The position numbers and the translations under genes were made by a program. The notes beneath the pieces are model-generated. The model was given only the letters and a program-made list of their open reading frames with translations, was not told where the DNA came from and did not search any database. A DNA stretch of 64,000 nt. Source: an uncultured Bacteroidota bacterium. Its GTDB lineage: Bacteria > Bacteroidota > Bacteroidia > Flavobacteriales > Flavobacteriaceae. Of the stretch, positions 46,462 to 55,541 are shown one piece after another. The stretch is from contig CACPQA010000001.1 of assembly GCA_902635965.1 (NCBI GenBank), forward strand, positions 186,001-250,000. Reading direction: 5' to 3'. The first letter of the stretch is position 1; the number at the start of each line of letters is the position of its first letter.

Positions 46462-47767
46462 AAATAAACAATTTGCTGTTGGTTTAGATATTGGAACTAC
46501 AAAAATTGTTGCGATGGTAGGTCAGAAAAATAAATTTAATAAGGTTGAAATTATTGGAATTGGAAGATCCAAGAGCTTAGGCGTTCATAGAGGGGTTGTT
46601 AATAATATAACCCAGACAATTCAATCAATTCAAGAGGCAGTAAATGAAGCTGAATTAAAATCTTCAACTGAAATTAAAAATGTTGTTGTTGGTATAGCAG
46701 GCCAGCACATAAGAAGTATTCAACATAGTGATTATATAACAAGAAAAAATCCTGAAGAAGTTATAAATGAAATTGATGTAGAAAAACTTATTAATCAAGT
46801 TTACAAACTTGTAATGCTTCCTGGTGAGGAAATAATACACGTTTTGCCCCAGGAATTTAAGGTTGACGGTCAGTCTGAAATTAAGGAACCCATTGGAATG
46901 TATGGAGGGCGTCTAGAGGCCAATTTTCACGTTGTGGTGGGTCAAGTTTCTTCAATAAAAAATATTGGTAGGTGCATAAAAAGTGCAGATTTAAAAATGG
47001 AAAAAATTACTTTGGAACCTATCGCATCATCGGATGCAGTTTTAAGTGAAGAAGAAAAAGAGGCAGGAGTTGCTTTAGTTGATATTGGAGGAGGGACCAC
47101 AGATCTTGCAATTTTTAAAGATGGAATAATAAGACACACGTCAGTAATTCCGTTTGGAGGTAATGTAGTAACTGATGACATTAAAGAAGGATGTTCAATA
47201 ATTCAAAAGCAAGCTGAACTTTTGAAGGTTAAATTTGGTTCAGCTTGGCCAGGAGAAAACAAAGAGACAGAAATTGTTTCAATTCCTGGATTAAGAGGTC
47301 ATGAACCAAAAGAGATTTCACTGAAAACATTGTCTAAAATTATAAATGCTAGAATAGTTGAGATAATTGAACAGGTTTTTTTAGAAATTAAAAATTACGG
47401 TCATGATGAACAAAAGAAAAAATTAATTGCAGGCATAGTAATCACCGGTGGTGGAAGCCAACTTAAACATTTGAAACAATTAGTTGAGTATATAACAGGG
47501 ATGGATACAAGAATAGGTTTTCCGAACGAACATCTCGCAGGTGATTCTGAAGATGATCAAACAAGTCCGGTGTTTTCTACAGCTGTTGGTCTTTTAATGA
47601 CTGCTCTAAAAGAAAACTATGATACTAATGAACTTCATTCCGAAAATGATTCAAAGGATATTCAGGAATCACTTACAGAGAATTTATCTAACTCTGAAAA
47701 TGTAAAAAGAAATTCAATTTTTGAAAGATGGACTGAAAAGTTTAAAGAATTTTTAGATAAAGCATAA
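46448..47767 (+). CDS. ftsA: Cell division protein FtsA
   Basis: 439 residues, actin fold. Phosphate 1 is VGLDIGTTKIVAMVG. The SHS2 (1C) domain follows with SIQEAVNEAELKS and VVGIAGQHIRSI. Phosphate 2 is ALVDIGGGTTDLAIF, and the adenosine loop is VITGGGSQL. The C-terminus has a low-complexity linker and then an amphipathic helix (SIFERWTEKFKEFLDKA) that should serve as the membrane-targeting sequence. FtsA tethers FtsZ filaments to the membrane. ftsZ starts 10 nt downstream. Confidence 0.96.
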   Translation: MEKTKNKQFAVGLDIGTTKIVAMVGQKNKFNKVEIIGIGRSKSLGVHRGVVNNITQTIQSIQEAVNEAELKSSTEIKNVVVGIAGQHIRSIQHSDYITRKNPEEVINEIDVEKLINQVYKLVMLPGEEIIHVLPQEFKVDGQSEIKEPIGMYGGRLEANFHVVVGQVSSIKNIGRCIKSADLKMEKITLEPIASSDAVLSEEEKEAGVALVDIGGGTTDLAIFKDGIIRHTSVIPFGGNVVTDDIKEGCSIIQKQAELLKVKFGSAWPGENKETEIVSIPGLRGHEPKEISLKTLSKIINARIVEIIEQVFLEIKNYGHDEQKKKLIAGIVITGGGSQLKHLKQLVEYITGMDTRIGFPNEHLAGDSEDDQTSPVFSTAVGLLMTALKENYDTNELHSENDSKDIQESLTENLSNSENVKRNSIFERWTEKFKEFLDKA

Positions 47768-47777
47768 CCTTTAAAAT

Positions 47778-49781
47778 ATGAGTGAATTAAGAGAAAATAT
47801 GGATGACAATTTCAACTTCGATTTACCTAAGAATAGGAGTAATGTAATAAAAGTTATTGGAGTTGGTGGAGGTGGAGGAAACGCAATTAATTACATGTTT
47901 AAACAAGGAATTGCAGGAGTAGATTTTGTTGTTTGTAACACCGATTCTCAGGCATTAGAAAAAAGTCCAGTACCCATTAAAATTCAATTAGGAGTGTCTT
48001 TAACTGAAGGCCTTGGTGCAGGAGCAAATCCAGAAATTGGTAGCCTTGCAGCTAAAGAAAGCGAGGAAGAATTAATTTCACTTTTAAGTAATCAAACAAA
48101 AATGGTTTTTATTACCGCAGGGATGGGAGGTGGAACGGGAACTGGCGCAGCTCCTATAATTGCTCAAATGTCAAAACAACTCGACATTTTGACAGTAGGT
48201 ATCGTTACCATTCCTTTTCAATTTGAGGGAAAGATGAGATCTGAGCAGGCCCAAACTGGAATTGAGTTTCTAAGAGAAAATGTTGATTCTTTGATAGTTA
48301 TCAATAACAACAAGTTGAGGGAGGTTTATGGTAACTTAGGTTTCAAATCTGGATTTGCTAAAGCTGACGAGGTGCTTGCAACTGCAGCTAGAGGCATAGC
48401 AGAGGTGATTACTCATCATTACAGACAAAATATTGATTTGAAAGATGCCAAAACAGTTTTAAGCAACAGTGGAACTGCGATTATGGGTTCTGCAGTTGCT
48501 GAGGGCCCCAATAGGGCTGAGGAATCGGTCATAAAAGCATTGGATTCACCATTACTCAATGACAATAAAATTGAAGGTTGTAAAAATGTTTTATTATTAA
48601 TAGTATCTGGTGAAGATGAAATCACGATAGATGAAATTGGAGAAATCAATGATTTTATACAATCGCAGGCTGGAAATAACACAAATATAATTATGGGTAT
48701 TGGTGAAGACAAAAATCTTAAACAAGAAATTTCAGTAACCATTATTGCAACCGGCTTTAATTCGGATCAACAACACGAAATAGTAAATACCGAGGCCAAG
48801 AAAATTATCCATACATTAGAAGAGGACCAATCATTTAGTCAAGATCTGACATATAACAATAAAGTAAATAAAGAAGAAAATTTAAATCCTGATAGAGAGC
48901 TCAATAATTTTTCATCTAGTAAAAATACAGATAAAAGTGAAAAATTAAATTTTCTGCAAACCTCAAAATTTGATGACAAAAATAATTTAATTAGAACAGA
49001 TAATAATATCAAAAATATAGAAACAATATCTTCACAAGTTTTACCAAATACCAACGAAAATGATTTTAAAAATGAAGATTTTATTGATGAAAATGAACTA
49101 TTAGAATCGGAGGAAATTATTGATTTTGGGGAAATAAATGAGCTTGACTCTTCACAAATAAAATTTGATTTTAACGAAAATTTAGATGATCCAAAAGAAA
49201 CTGGAATAAATAAATCTAATATCGGAGATGAAATCGAGTTTAACAACTTCGAAAACAATGAGAGTGAAAATCTTAATGTCAATTCTCAAATAGAAAAAGA
49301 TCATAATTCTGAAAAAGAAATTAAGGAAAATTTAATAGAAGATGATTTTAATTCACTAAAAGACAATAATGATAACAATTCTAAAATAGATAATCAAAGT
49401 GGAAATTTAGAATTGGGAAATACTGATGCCGACGATCTAAATATAAAAATTAAGAAAATTGAGAATGTTAATGATTTAAATGAGCAAAAAATTGAAGTTG
49501 ATCTCAAAAGTGAAACACCTTTTGATAATACAATTGAGGAAACAATTAAAAAATCAAATAATTTTTCAAAGGAAGAACTAAAAAAATTTAATTATTCATT
49601 CCAAAATAATATAAAAAGAATAAATGAGATGGATAATCAACCAGCCTATAAAAGGCTCGGATATAATATTGATCCAAAAATCGAAAATGAAAAAAATTCT
49701 CCTCTAACACTTGATAAAGACAAAAATGACGAGGTTCAATTGAGATCAAATAATTCATTTCTTCATGATAACGTAGATTAA
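47778..49781 (+). CDS. ftsZ: Cell division protein FtsZ with a very long acidic C-terminal linker
   Basis: 667 residues. The tubulin-like GTPase core covers about residues 18-345: KVIGVGGGGGNAINYM, the signature GGGTGTGAAP (near 117), and the T7 loop region NIDLKDAKTVLSNSGTAIMGS. From about 350 to 615 the chain is low-complexity, rich in Asn, Asp, Glu, Lys and Ser and strongly acidic. It ends with the conserved binding peptide QPAYKRLG, then about 40 further residues. FtsZ polymerises into the division ring. The linker is far longer than the roughly 50 residues in E. coli. Base composition is no different from its neighbours. Confidence 0.96.
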   Translation: MSELRENMDDNFNFDLPKNRSNVIKVIGVGGGGGNAINYMFKQGIAGVDFVVCNTDSQALEKSPVPIKIQLGVSLTEGLGAGANPEIGSLAAKESEEELISLLSNQTKMVFITAGMGGGTGTGAAPIIAQMSKQLDILTVGIVTIPFQFEGKMRSEQAQTGIEFLRENVDSLIVINNNKLREVYGNLGFKSGFAKADEVLATAARGIAEVITHHYRQNIDLKDAKTVLSNSGTAIMGSAVAEGPNRAEESVIKALDSPLLNDNKIEGCKNVLLLIVSGEDEITIDEIGEINDFIQSQAGNNTNIIMGIGEDKNLKQEISVTIIATGFNSDQQHEIVNTEAKKIIHTLEEDQSFSQDLTYNNKVNKEENLNPDRELNNFSSSKNTDKSEKLNFLQTSKFDDKNNLIRTDNNIKNIETISSQVLPNTNENDFKNEDFIDENELLESEEIIDFGEINELDSSQIKFDFNENLDDPKETGINKSNIGDEIEFNNFENNESENLNVNSQIEKDHNSEKEIKENLIEDDFNSLKDNNDNNSKIDNQSGNLELGNTDADDLNIKIKKIENVNDLNEQKIEVDLKSETPFDNTIEETIKKSNNFSKEELKKFNYSFQNNIKRINEMDNQPAYKRLGYNIDPKIENEKNSPLTLDKDKNDEVQLRSNNSFLHDNVD

Positions 49782-49794
49782 ATAATACTAAGAA

Positions 49795-50247
49795 GTGTCA
49801 CTAATTAAAAAAATTAATTTAGATCTAAAAAAAGCTATTTTATCCAAAAATAAGTTAAAATTAGAATCCCTAAGAGCAATTAAAGCATCATTAATTGTTC
49901 ATCAAACATCTGTTCAATCACAAAATTTATTATCTGATGAAGATGAAATAAAAATTCTTCAAAAGCTTATCAAACAAAGAAGAGAAAGCAGTAAAATATA
50001 CAACAAACAGAATCGTTTTGATTTGGCGAAACAAGAAGAAGAGCAGGCTGATATTATATCCATCTATTTACCAAAGCAGTTAACAAATGAAGAGATAGAA
50101 GCAATTGTTAAAAGAGTTATCATTGAATCAAATTCAAGTGGATTAAAAGATATGGGGAAAGTTATTAGAATTGTAGTAAATGAGATTAAGGGAAGAGCTG
50201 ACGGTAAGAAAGTATCAGATATCGTAAAACAAAAACTATCAGGTTAA
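49795..50247 (+). CDS. GatB/YqeY domain-containing protein
   Basis: 150 residues. LESLRAIKASLIVHQT, EIKILQKLIKQRRESSKIYNKQNRFDLAKQEEEQADIISIYLPKQL and VVNEIKGRADGKKVSDIVKQKL match the YqeY family, which resembles the tRNA-binding tail of the GatB amidotransferase subunit. A role in tRNA-dependent amidation or tRNA binding is possible but unproven. The start is GTG at 49795, 13 nt after ftsZ. It is the last gene of the dcw transcript as I read it, and a tRNA gene follows. Confidence 0.9.
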   Translation: MSLIKKINLDLKKAILSKNKLKLESLRAIKASLIVHQTSVQSQNLLSDEDEIKILQKLIKQRRESSKIYNKQNRFDLAKQEEEQADIISIYLPKQLTNEEIEAIVKRVIIESNSSGLKDMGKVIRIVVNEIKGRADGKKVSDIVKQKLSG

Positions 50248-50284
50248 ACTCAAACACATTATATTTTAATAATTTTATTAAATT

Positions 50285-50358
50285 GGCCCAGTAGTTCAAC
50301 TGGATAGAATATCAGATTTCGGCTCTGAGGGTTGGGGGTTCGAATCCTCCCTGGGTCA
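50285..50358 (+). tRNA. tRNA-Arg (anticodon TCG)
   Basis: The 74-nt cloverleaf folds completely. The acceptor stem GGCCCAG pairs with CTGGGTC (one G-T), with discriminator A. The D stem is GTTC/GAAT, the anticodon stem TCAGA/TCTGA closes the loop TTTCGGC with anticodon TCG, the variable loop is 5 nt, and the T arm is GGGGG-TTCGAAT-CCTCC. The anticodon reads CGN arginine codons. CCA is not encoded. Confidence 0.93.
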
Positions 50359-50460
50359 CTCATAAAAGAAAAACATCACATTTGTTTTTAATAAATTTTA
50401 ATTAAAATCTGTATTATTTGAAGAGCAAACTGTCACCAAAATTCAATTAATACAAATGAT

Positions 50461-50491
50461 TTTGAGAAATATTCCAAATATTGTATATTTA
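50461..50491 (+). promoter_or_regulatory. Probable promoter of the OmpA-family porin gene
   Basis: TTTG (50461-50464), a 19-nt spacer, then TATATTTA (50484-50491) match the Bacteroidota consensus at all but the last base. The predicted transcript start at about 50498 gives a 58-nt leader, long compared with other genes here, that contains a perfect 12-bp palindrome. Confidence 0.55.
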
Positions 50492-50534
50492 CTACAGTTT
50501 CAGGTGAAATGCATGCTTGTCATATGAAACAAAG

Positions 50535-50546
50535 TTTGTTAACAAA
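50535..50546. promoter_or_regulatory. Perfect palindrome TTTGTTAACAAA in the ompA-like leader
   Basis: A 12-bp perfect inverted repeat, TTTGTTAACAAA, lies 9 nt before the ATG of the porin gene, downstream of the predicted transcript start. It could be an operator for a dimeric regulator or an RNA element near the ribosome site. In such AT-rich DNA it may also be chance. The function is unknown. Confidence 0.3.
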
Positions 50547-50555
50547 TTATAAAAT

Positions 50556-51890
50556 ATGAAATTATATAAAATACTCATTGCATCTTTGCTCCTATCTACT
50601 TCAGGAGTTGTTGCTCAAAATGCCTCTAATCCATGGAAAATAAGTGTTGGTTTGACTGTGCCATCTATTTCAGATGACATTGTTACAAGAGGCTCAACTG
50701 TATCTTCTAATGATTTATCTGGTTCAATTGGAGCCCCATCATTGATGCTATATAGAAGAATATTTGGAGGATTATCAATCGGTGGACAATTATCCCTTGG
50801 AAAGATTAAAAACGATGCCTCTGGAGGCAAAGATTTTGATTTTTATAGTACTCACGCCGGTTTAAAATATGGATTTTCAACAGATAATTCGTTTAGCCCA
50901 TACTTGAAGGCTGGTGTTTATGGTACTACCTCTCTAAAAGATGGGACTGATAGTTTCTCAAAATATACAGATTACTCTAATTTTGGAGCTGTTGGTTTTG
51001 ATTTGGCTTTAGGGGAAAACTTTGGTGCTTTTGCGGAATTCCAGTTTGCTAAAATTAATGAGAATCCAGAAGTTAGTTACAGTCTCATTTCTCTCGGTGT
51101 TAGTTACGGTTTTGGAAGTGGTGACAGTGACAAAGATGGAGTTAGTGACAAAAAAGACAAATGTCCTGATGTTCCTGGTCTTAAAGAATTTGAGGGTTGT
51201 CCTGATACTGATGGCGATGGTATTCAAGACGGAGAAGACGATTGTCCTGAAGAAGCTGGGTCTGTTGAAAATAATGGATGTCCTGATTCTGATGGAGATG
51301 GTGTTGTCGACAAAGATGACGAATGTCCTAATACTGCAGGTGTTGCAGAATTAAGTGGTTGTCCTGACTCTGACGGAGATGGAATTAAAGACAGTGATGA
51401 CGAATGCCCAGATCAAGCTGGGACGGAAGCTACTAATGGATGTCCTGATTCAGATGGAGATGGTGTAGCAGATAAAGATGACGAATGTCCTAATGAAGCT
51501 GGAACCAACAATGGTTGCCCTGAGGTAAAGGAAGAAGTCCTTAATGCCTTAAATACTGCAGGAATCAATATACTTTTTCCAGCGGATGGTTATACACTTA
51601 TGGGATCAAAAGTAATGAGTGCAGTGGAACAAGTAAAAGAAATTCTGATGGCTAATCCTAATGGAGTTGTATTAATTCAGGGACATGCTTCAGAAGACGG
51701 TGGTTCAGAATATAACATGTCTCTTTCTAGGAAAAGAGCTGAATCAGTAAAATCTAAATTGATTGAGTTGGGAATTGATTCTTCAAGACTTGAAGTTGAG
51801 GCTTACGGCGAAACACAACCAAAGGGAGATAATACAACCTCTGTTGGTCGCGCTAACAGTAGAAGAGTTGAATTTAAAGGTAAGAATTAA
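50556..51890 (+). CDS. OmpA-family outer-membrane porin with thrombospondin type 3 repeats
   Basis: 444 residues. The signal peptide is MKLYKILIASLLLSTSGVVAQ. Residues ~22-188 form an eight-strand OmpA/OprF-like beta-barrel (ISLGVSYGFGSG at its end). Five Ca-binding thrombospondin-3 repeats of the type DSDGDGVxDKDDECP follow (residues ~190-322). The C-terminal OmpA domain (INILFPADGYTLM, VVLIQGHASEDGGSEYNMSLSRKRAESV) should bind diaminopimelate in peptidoglycan, in keeping with the MurE DNPR motif. It anchors the outer membrane to the wall and is usually among the most abundant flavobacterial proteins. It has its own promoter and a strong terminator, so it is monocistronic. Confidence 0.94.
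   Translation: MKLYKILIASLLLSTSGVVAQNASNPWKISVGLTVPSISDDIVTRGSTVSSNDLSGSIGAPSLMLYRRIFGGLSIGGQLSLGKIKNDASGGKDFDFYSTHAGLKYGFSTDNSFSPYLKAGVYGTTSLKDGTDSFSKYTDYSNFGAVGFDLALGENFGAFAEFQFAKINENPEVSYSLISLGVSYGFGSGDSDKDGVSDKKDKCPDVPGLKEFEGCPDTDGDGIQDGEDDCPEEAGSVENNGCPDSDGDGVVDKDDECPNTAGVAELSGCPDSDGDGIKDSDDECPDQAGTEATNGCPDSDGDGVADKDDECPNEAGTNNGCPEVKEEVLNALNTAGINILFPADGYTLMGSKVMSAVEQVKEILMANPNGVVLIQGHASEDGGSEYNMSLSRKRAESVKSKLIELGIDSSRLEVEAYGETQPKGDNTTSVGRANSRRVEFKGKN
51123..51521 (+). repeat. Five tandem thrombospondin-3 repeats inside the OmpA-family gene
   Basis: Four 81-nt units and one 75-nt unit encode DSDxDG...DxCPxxxG...GCP repeats. Each unit has two Asp-rich Ca-binding loops and two cysteines. 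The DNA of units 3 and 5 (gattctgatggagatggt and gattcagatggagatggt) is the most alike, which suggests recent duplication and possible copy-number variation between strains. Confidence 0.9.
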
Positions 51891-51913
51891 TATATTTCTC
51901 ACAATTATTTACG

Positions 51914-51947
51914 GGCTGGGGGTGTGTTTACATCCCTAGCCTTTTTT
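51914..51947 (+). terminator. Strong intrinsic terminator after the OmpA-family gene
   Basis: GGCTGGGGGTG pairs with CATCCCTAGCC (11 bp, two G-T pairs) around a short TGTTTA loop, and six T residues follow directly. It is the most GC-rich hairpin in the window and lies 24 nt after the porin stop. Confidence 0.9.
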
Positions 51948-52019
51948 GATCGTATGAAGTTCGTATTTTAAATATTTAATCTTTTTAAGGTTTTGTTTCG
52001 ATAATTGTAGTTTTGGTTT

Positions 52020-52544
52020 ATGGAAGAAGAAAAAGTCATTTTGGTAGACAAGAACGATTTTCAATTAGGACTCATGCCTAAAATGGAAGCACATAAAAAG
52101 GGTGTTTTACATAGAGCATTCTCAGTTTTTATTTTCAATTCAACTAACTCACTTCTAATGCAAAAAAGATCAATGCTTAAATATCACTCCCCTGGTCTAT
52201 GGACAAATACCTGTTGTAGTCATCAAAGAGACGGCGAAAGTACAATCGAAGCAGCTAACAGGCGTCTTATGGAGGAAATGGGATTAGCTGTTAAAATTAA
52301 TGAGGTTTTTAGTTTTATATATCGAGCTTACCTAAATAACTCTTTAATTGAGCATGAGTATGATCATGTTTTAATTGGTTATAGTGATGTTGATCCCAAG
52401 GTTAATATTGATGAGGTAGAGGACTGGAAATGGATGGATCTAAAATTCTTAGAAGAAGACTTAAATAAAAATTCTAATATTTACACGGAATGGTTTAAAA
52501 TTATTTTTAAGAAAGTTAAGAACTACATTCACTCCTCTAATTAA
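52020..52544 (+). CDS. idi: Isopentenyl-diphosphate delta-isomerase, type I
   Basis: 174 residues, Nudix fold. The catalytic Cys is in NTCCSHQRDGES and the catalytic Glu is in LIEHEYDHVLIG. The Nudix-box-related EAANRRLMEEMGL and HRAFSVFIFN are also as in E. coli Idi. It interconverts IPP and DMAPP, feeding the polyprenyl diphosphate synthase encoded at about 28 kb. It lies alone between the porin terminator and the convergent DUF4369 gene. Confidence 0.93.
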   Translation: MEEEKVILVDKNDFQLGLMPKMEAHKKGVLHRAFSVFIFNSTNSLLMQKRSMLKYHSPGLWTNTCCSHQRDGESTIEAANRRLMEEMGLAVKINEVFSFIYRAYLNNSLIEHEYDHVLIGYSDVDPKVNIDEVEDWKWMDLKFLEEDLNKNSNIYTEWFKIIFKKVKNYIHSSN

Positions 52545-52560
52545 AACATTTGTTATTCTA

Positions 52561-53262
52561 TTAATTCAAGCTTTCTAACTTTTTTTTTAGCTTATTTCCG
52601 TAAAATGAGTTTTTAATTTTGGTCTCCAATCTCGAATACAAACTATCTAAATATTTTTTTGAAACATTGTTTAACTCATATAGTCCTATATATGCAGAAA
52701 TTTCCTTACCTGAATTGTTCATTGCAAAATTTAAAGAATAAAGTGTTTTTTTTCTATTAATTAAATTACTCTTACGTTCAAATAATTGATTTCGTTTGTC
52801 AGTATTAAATTCACCTTTTTTCTCCAAATATTTTTTTACAAGATCAATATTTTGGTTGTTAAACTTTCTAATAACAGTTAAATATTCCTCCCAAAGTATT
52901 TGGTTATCAGATCCCTCAATTCGAGCACTACTTAAAAATGTATTTAATCTTGTATTTATTTTAATTTCACCTCTCTCAGCAAAAAATGGAATTTTATTCA
53001 TTGTAGTGTCTGTCTCATCTTTCTTTAGTGTTAGAAAATAAAATTGTGCTTGATCTAAACTATCATTGAATTCAAAATTTTCTACGCCGTCAATCTTCAG
53101 TGAATCAATATCAATTAATATTGAGTCATTTATATACTTTTGTAAATATAGTTTACCTTTTCTTAACCCTTTGATACTCCCAGAAATATTCAAATTTTTG
53201 TCTAAATCGTTCGAACATTTAAAAAAGCACAATAACAAAAAATATTTTAAAAATCTTTTCAT
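52561..53262 (-). CDS. DUF4369-domain lipoprotein, function unknown
   Basis: 233 residues from the ATG at 53262. MKRFLKYFLLLCFFKCSND is a short lipoprotein-type signal, with Cys at residue 16 and a weak lipobox. The mature N-terminus (LNISGSIKGLRKGKLYLQKYINDSILIDIDSLKIDG..FEF) is the DUF4369 pattern often found in front of thioredoxin-like TlpA domains. Here the thioredoxin part is absent and the C-terminus is helical and charged. The track start is a TTG six codons earlier. It begins 2 nt after the stop of the DUF5916 gene, so the two are probably an operon. No function can be given. Confidence 0.75.
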   Translation of the reverse strand: MKRFLKYFLLLCFFKCSNDLDKNLNISGSIKGLRKGKLYLQKYINDSILIDIDSLKIDGVENFEFNDSLDQAQFYFLTLKKDETDTTMNKIPFFAERGEIKINTRLNTFLSSARIEGSDNQILWEEYLTVIRKFNNQNIDLVKKYLEKKGEFNTDKRNQLFERKSNLINRKKTLYSLNFAMNNSGKEISAYIGLYELNNVSKKYLDSLYSRLETKIKNSFYGNKLKKKLESLN

Positions 53263-53264
53263 AA

Positions 53265-55541
53265 TCAAATATTTAACCAATAAGTTAGTTTAAAAGTTAG
53301 ACTTCGTACTCTTGGAACTAAATTATTATAGGTGAAATAATTATCATTGTAAACTATGTAAAAATCTGAGAGTGGTGCAAACCGCCACTGCAATCTTGAA
53401 TTTATTCCTAAATTATCAGATCTAGAACTGTATTGAATAAATGTATTCCAAAAAAGTTTTTTATTAAAAGTATATTCAAGTTTAGGTCCAATTAAAAATA
53501 ATTTTCCATAGGTGTACTCTGATGGGAAGTATATGTCATCGTATCTGAGCTTTACACTACTACTAAACTTTGGCTGAATACGATAGGTAATTTCACTATT
53601 AAATGAAACTCTATTACCACTATAGAATTGGCCTAAAGTTGTCTTAAAATTAAAGTAATAATTTTTTGTATAATTAGAATTGAATTGCATCTCGAAATCA
53701 TTGTAAAAAAAACCTTTATTAGCAGGAAGAGGAACAACATTTTCGCCACCAATAGGGTCAAAATCATCTAACAAAAAAGTATATCTTCTATTAAAGGTAA
53801 TTTCAAATCTTGATTGATTGGTAAACGAAATAACACCTTGCGTTTCATAATTTCTATCTGTAATTAAATTTGACATATTTGGAGTGTCCACGAAATAAAG
53901 TTGTTGACTTAACTCAATGGACCTTATTTTTTTTGAATCGATCCATAGACGATGACCATATTTAATAAAATGTGATTTTATACCGGTTCTTCTTATAAAA
54001 CCTAGATCAGAACTGAATTCATCACTTGTTTGTCTACTACTTATAAATAAGTTATTTTTTCTTGAGTTATAATTTAACCAAATACCATTCGAGAAATTAT
54101 TTTTATAATTTCTTGATTCATATGACTTATGATACCAAATTTTTCCAACCCACTTACTGTCTTTTGATTGTAAATTATAGTCAATACCTAAAACACGATT
54201 GAAATCTGCTTGATCATTCTCAATTTTATCTACCTCTATTTTCTCACGATTAATAAAGAGTAGACCTAAAAAAGACCTTGAAAACATTTTTTGTTGTAAT
54301 GCAAATACAGTGTTATTGTTAGAAGAGATTTTATTTTCAGGATCACTGTCGGTAATCATATTTAAAAATCCAAGCCTCAGATTTTTATTTAATTTACCAC
54401 TTAATCTTGCACCGGCTATTATTCTATTCTGAATTGTATTCCCGTTGAGATCTTTAGCAACTCCGATTCTTCTGGAGAAAAAAGGCTGAGCTGAATAGCT
54501 ATTACCAAAACTCGAAAAAAGGTCACTGTTTTGAAGAAAAAACTGTCTTTTCTCTGGAAGTCGAACTTCAAATCGGGTTAAATTAATAATTTGGTCATCG
54601 ACCTCCACTTGCGAAAAGTCCGGATTATAAGTAAGGTCAAGAATCATTCCACTTCCTATACTTAGTTTCGCGTCTCCTCCAATATCAAAGGAGGAAATCT
54701 TTTTTTGATCTTCAAAGTTTTTTCCAATTAATCCACTGGTATAAGGGATTAAAAAAATTGGGGCTTTTGACTTTCCTAGTGGTTCTTCAAAAATTAGATC
54801 TCCCATGAAAGCCAGACTTGCTCTACTCAAATTCCTAGGTATTTTTGACCAACTAGATACTATATTTTTTCCGATGTCTGTTTTGTAAATATTTATTCTC
54901 CATTTAGATGCCTTGTCGTCATATCTTAGACTTGAAAGTGGAATCTTTAATTCAGTTACTAGAAAGTTTTTATTTATGGACACTTCACCTTCCCATTTCA
55001 CATCCCACGAAAAACTAAAATCTCTACCTCTATTTGTACTATTTCCGCCGTTTGAAATAAGACCTTCCCGTCTTACACCCTCGGCTGATATGCCAAAAAG
55101 GAAAGCATTTGTTCCATCATTAAATGTATCAAGTACAAGAGTCATTGAATCATTGTTTCTAGAGCTCCAATCCCGCTTGAGAGATGACACAACATATTGG
55201 TCATCTTGAAAATCTGAAACTATGAGAACATATAAATTTTCGTTATTGTATAAAACTTTAAATTTGGTTTGATCTGGTGCCCTTATCGAATCAAGAGGGA
55301 AATATTGCCAAAAATTAGAATTAAAACTGGAGTTACCCCATTCAGATTCATTCGCTACACCGTCAACTTCTATATCAGTGTCAATAAAAACAGCATTGGC
55401 AGATTGTCCAAAAGCCACTTGTGATATATATGATAAAAACAGTAAGAAAAGTTTTTTAATTTCTTGGATTTTGGATGCAAATATAGTGATATTAGTTATT
55501 AAAAATTTATCTTTAAAATTACTACATATTAAGAGATACAC
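53265..55541 (-). CDS. DUF5916 outer-membrane protein with N-terminal CBM9-like domain
   Basis: 758 residues in the open frame. A signal-like segment (KKLFLLFLSYISQVAFGQ) is followed by a CBM9-like domain (IDGVANESEW-type opening, FKVLYNNENLYVLIVSDF, LVLDTFNDGTNAFLF). The long DUF5916 beta-barrel region follows (LTYNPDFSQVEVDDQIINLTRFEVRLPEKRQFFLQNSDLF) to the end. These proteins are common and uncharacterised in Bacteroidota. No ATG lies near the signal peptide. The track start is a GTG (55541) giving an unusual 27-residue extension, and an ATT at 55460 would give a normal signal (IKKLFLLFLS). A TATATTTG element lies between the two. The start is therefore unresolved. Confidence 0.85.
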   Translation of the reverse strand: MYLLICSNFKDKFLITNITIFASKIQEIKKLFLLFLSYISQVAFGQSANAVFIDTDIEVDGVANESEWGNSSFNSNFWQYFPLDSIRAPDQTKFKVLYNNENLYVLIVSDFQDDQYVVSSLKRDWSSRNNDSMTLVLDTFNDGTNAFLFGISAEGVRREGLISNGGNSTNRGRDFSFSWDVKWEGEVSINKNFLVTELKIPLSSLRYDDKASKWRINIYKTDIGKNIVSSWSKIPRNLSRASLAFMGDLIFEEPLGKSKAPIFLIPYTSGLIGKNFEDQKKISSFDIGGDAKLSIGSGMILDLTYNPDFSQVEVDDQIINLTRFEVRLPEKRQFFLQNSDLFSSFGNSYSAQPFFSRRIGVAKDLNGNTIQNRIIAGARLSGKLNKNLRLGFLNMITDSDPENKISSNNNTVFALQQKMFSRSFLGLLFINREKIEVDKIENDQADFNRVLGIDYNLQSKDSKWVGKIWYHKSYESRNYKNNFSNGIWLNYNSRKNNLFISSRQTSDEFSSDLGFIRRTGIKSHFIKYGHRLWIDSKKIRSIELSQQLYFVDTPNMSNLITDRNYETQGVISFTNQSRFEITFNRRYTFLLDDFDPIGGENVVPLPANKGFFYNDFEMQFNSNYTKNYYFNFKTTLGQFYSGNRVSFNSEITYRIQPKFSSSVKLRYDDIYFPSEYTYGKLFLIGPKLEYTFNKKLFWNTFIQYSSRSDNLGINSRLQWRFAPLSDFYIVYNDNYFTYNNLVPRVRSLTFKLTYWLNI

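Noticed and set aside
48839-49282. 147-aa minus-strand ORF antisense to the FtsZ linker
   Set aside because: Its Ser/Leu/Phe-rich composition is what the reverse complement of Asp/Glu/Lys/Asn codons gives. It has no start context, no domain, and ftsZ is clearly coding.
51009-51354. Track ORFs on both strands inside the OmpA-family gene (110 aa on +, 72 aa on -)
   Set aside because: They are shadow frames created by the repetitive Asp/Gly-rich thrombospondin repeats. The real frame has a signal peptide, barrel and OmpA domain.
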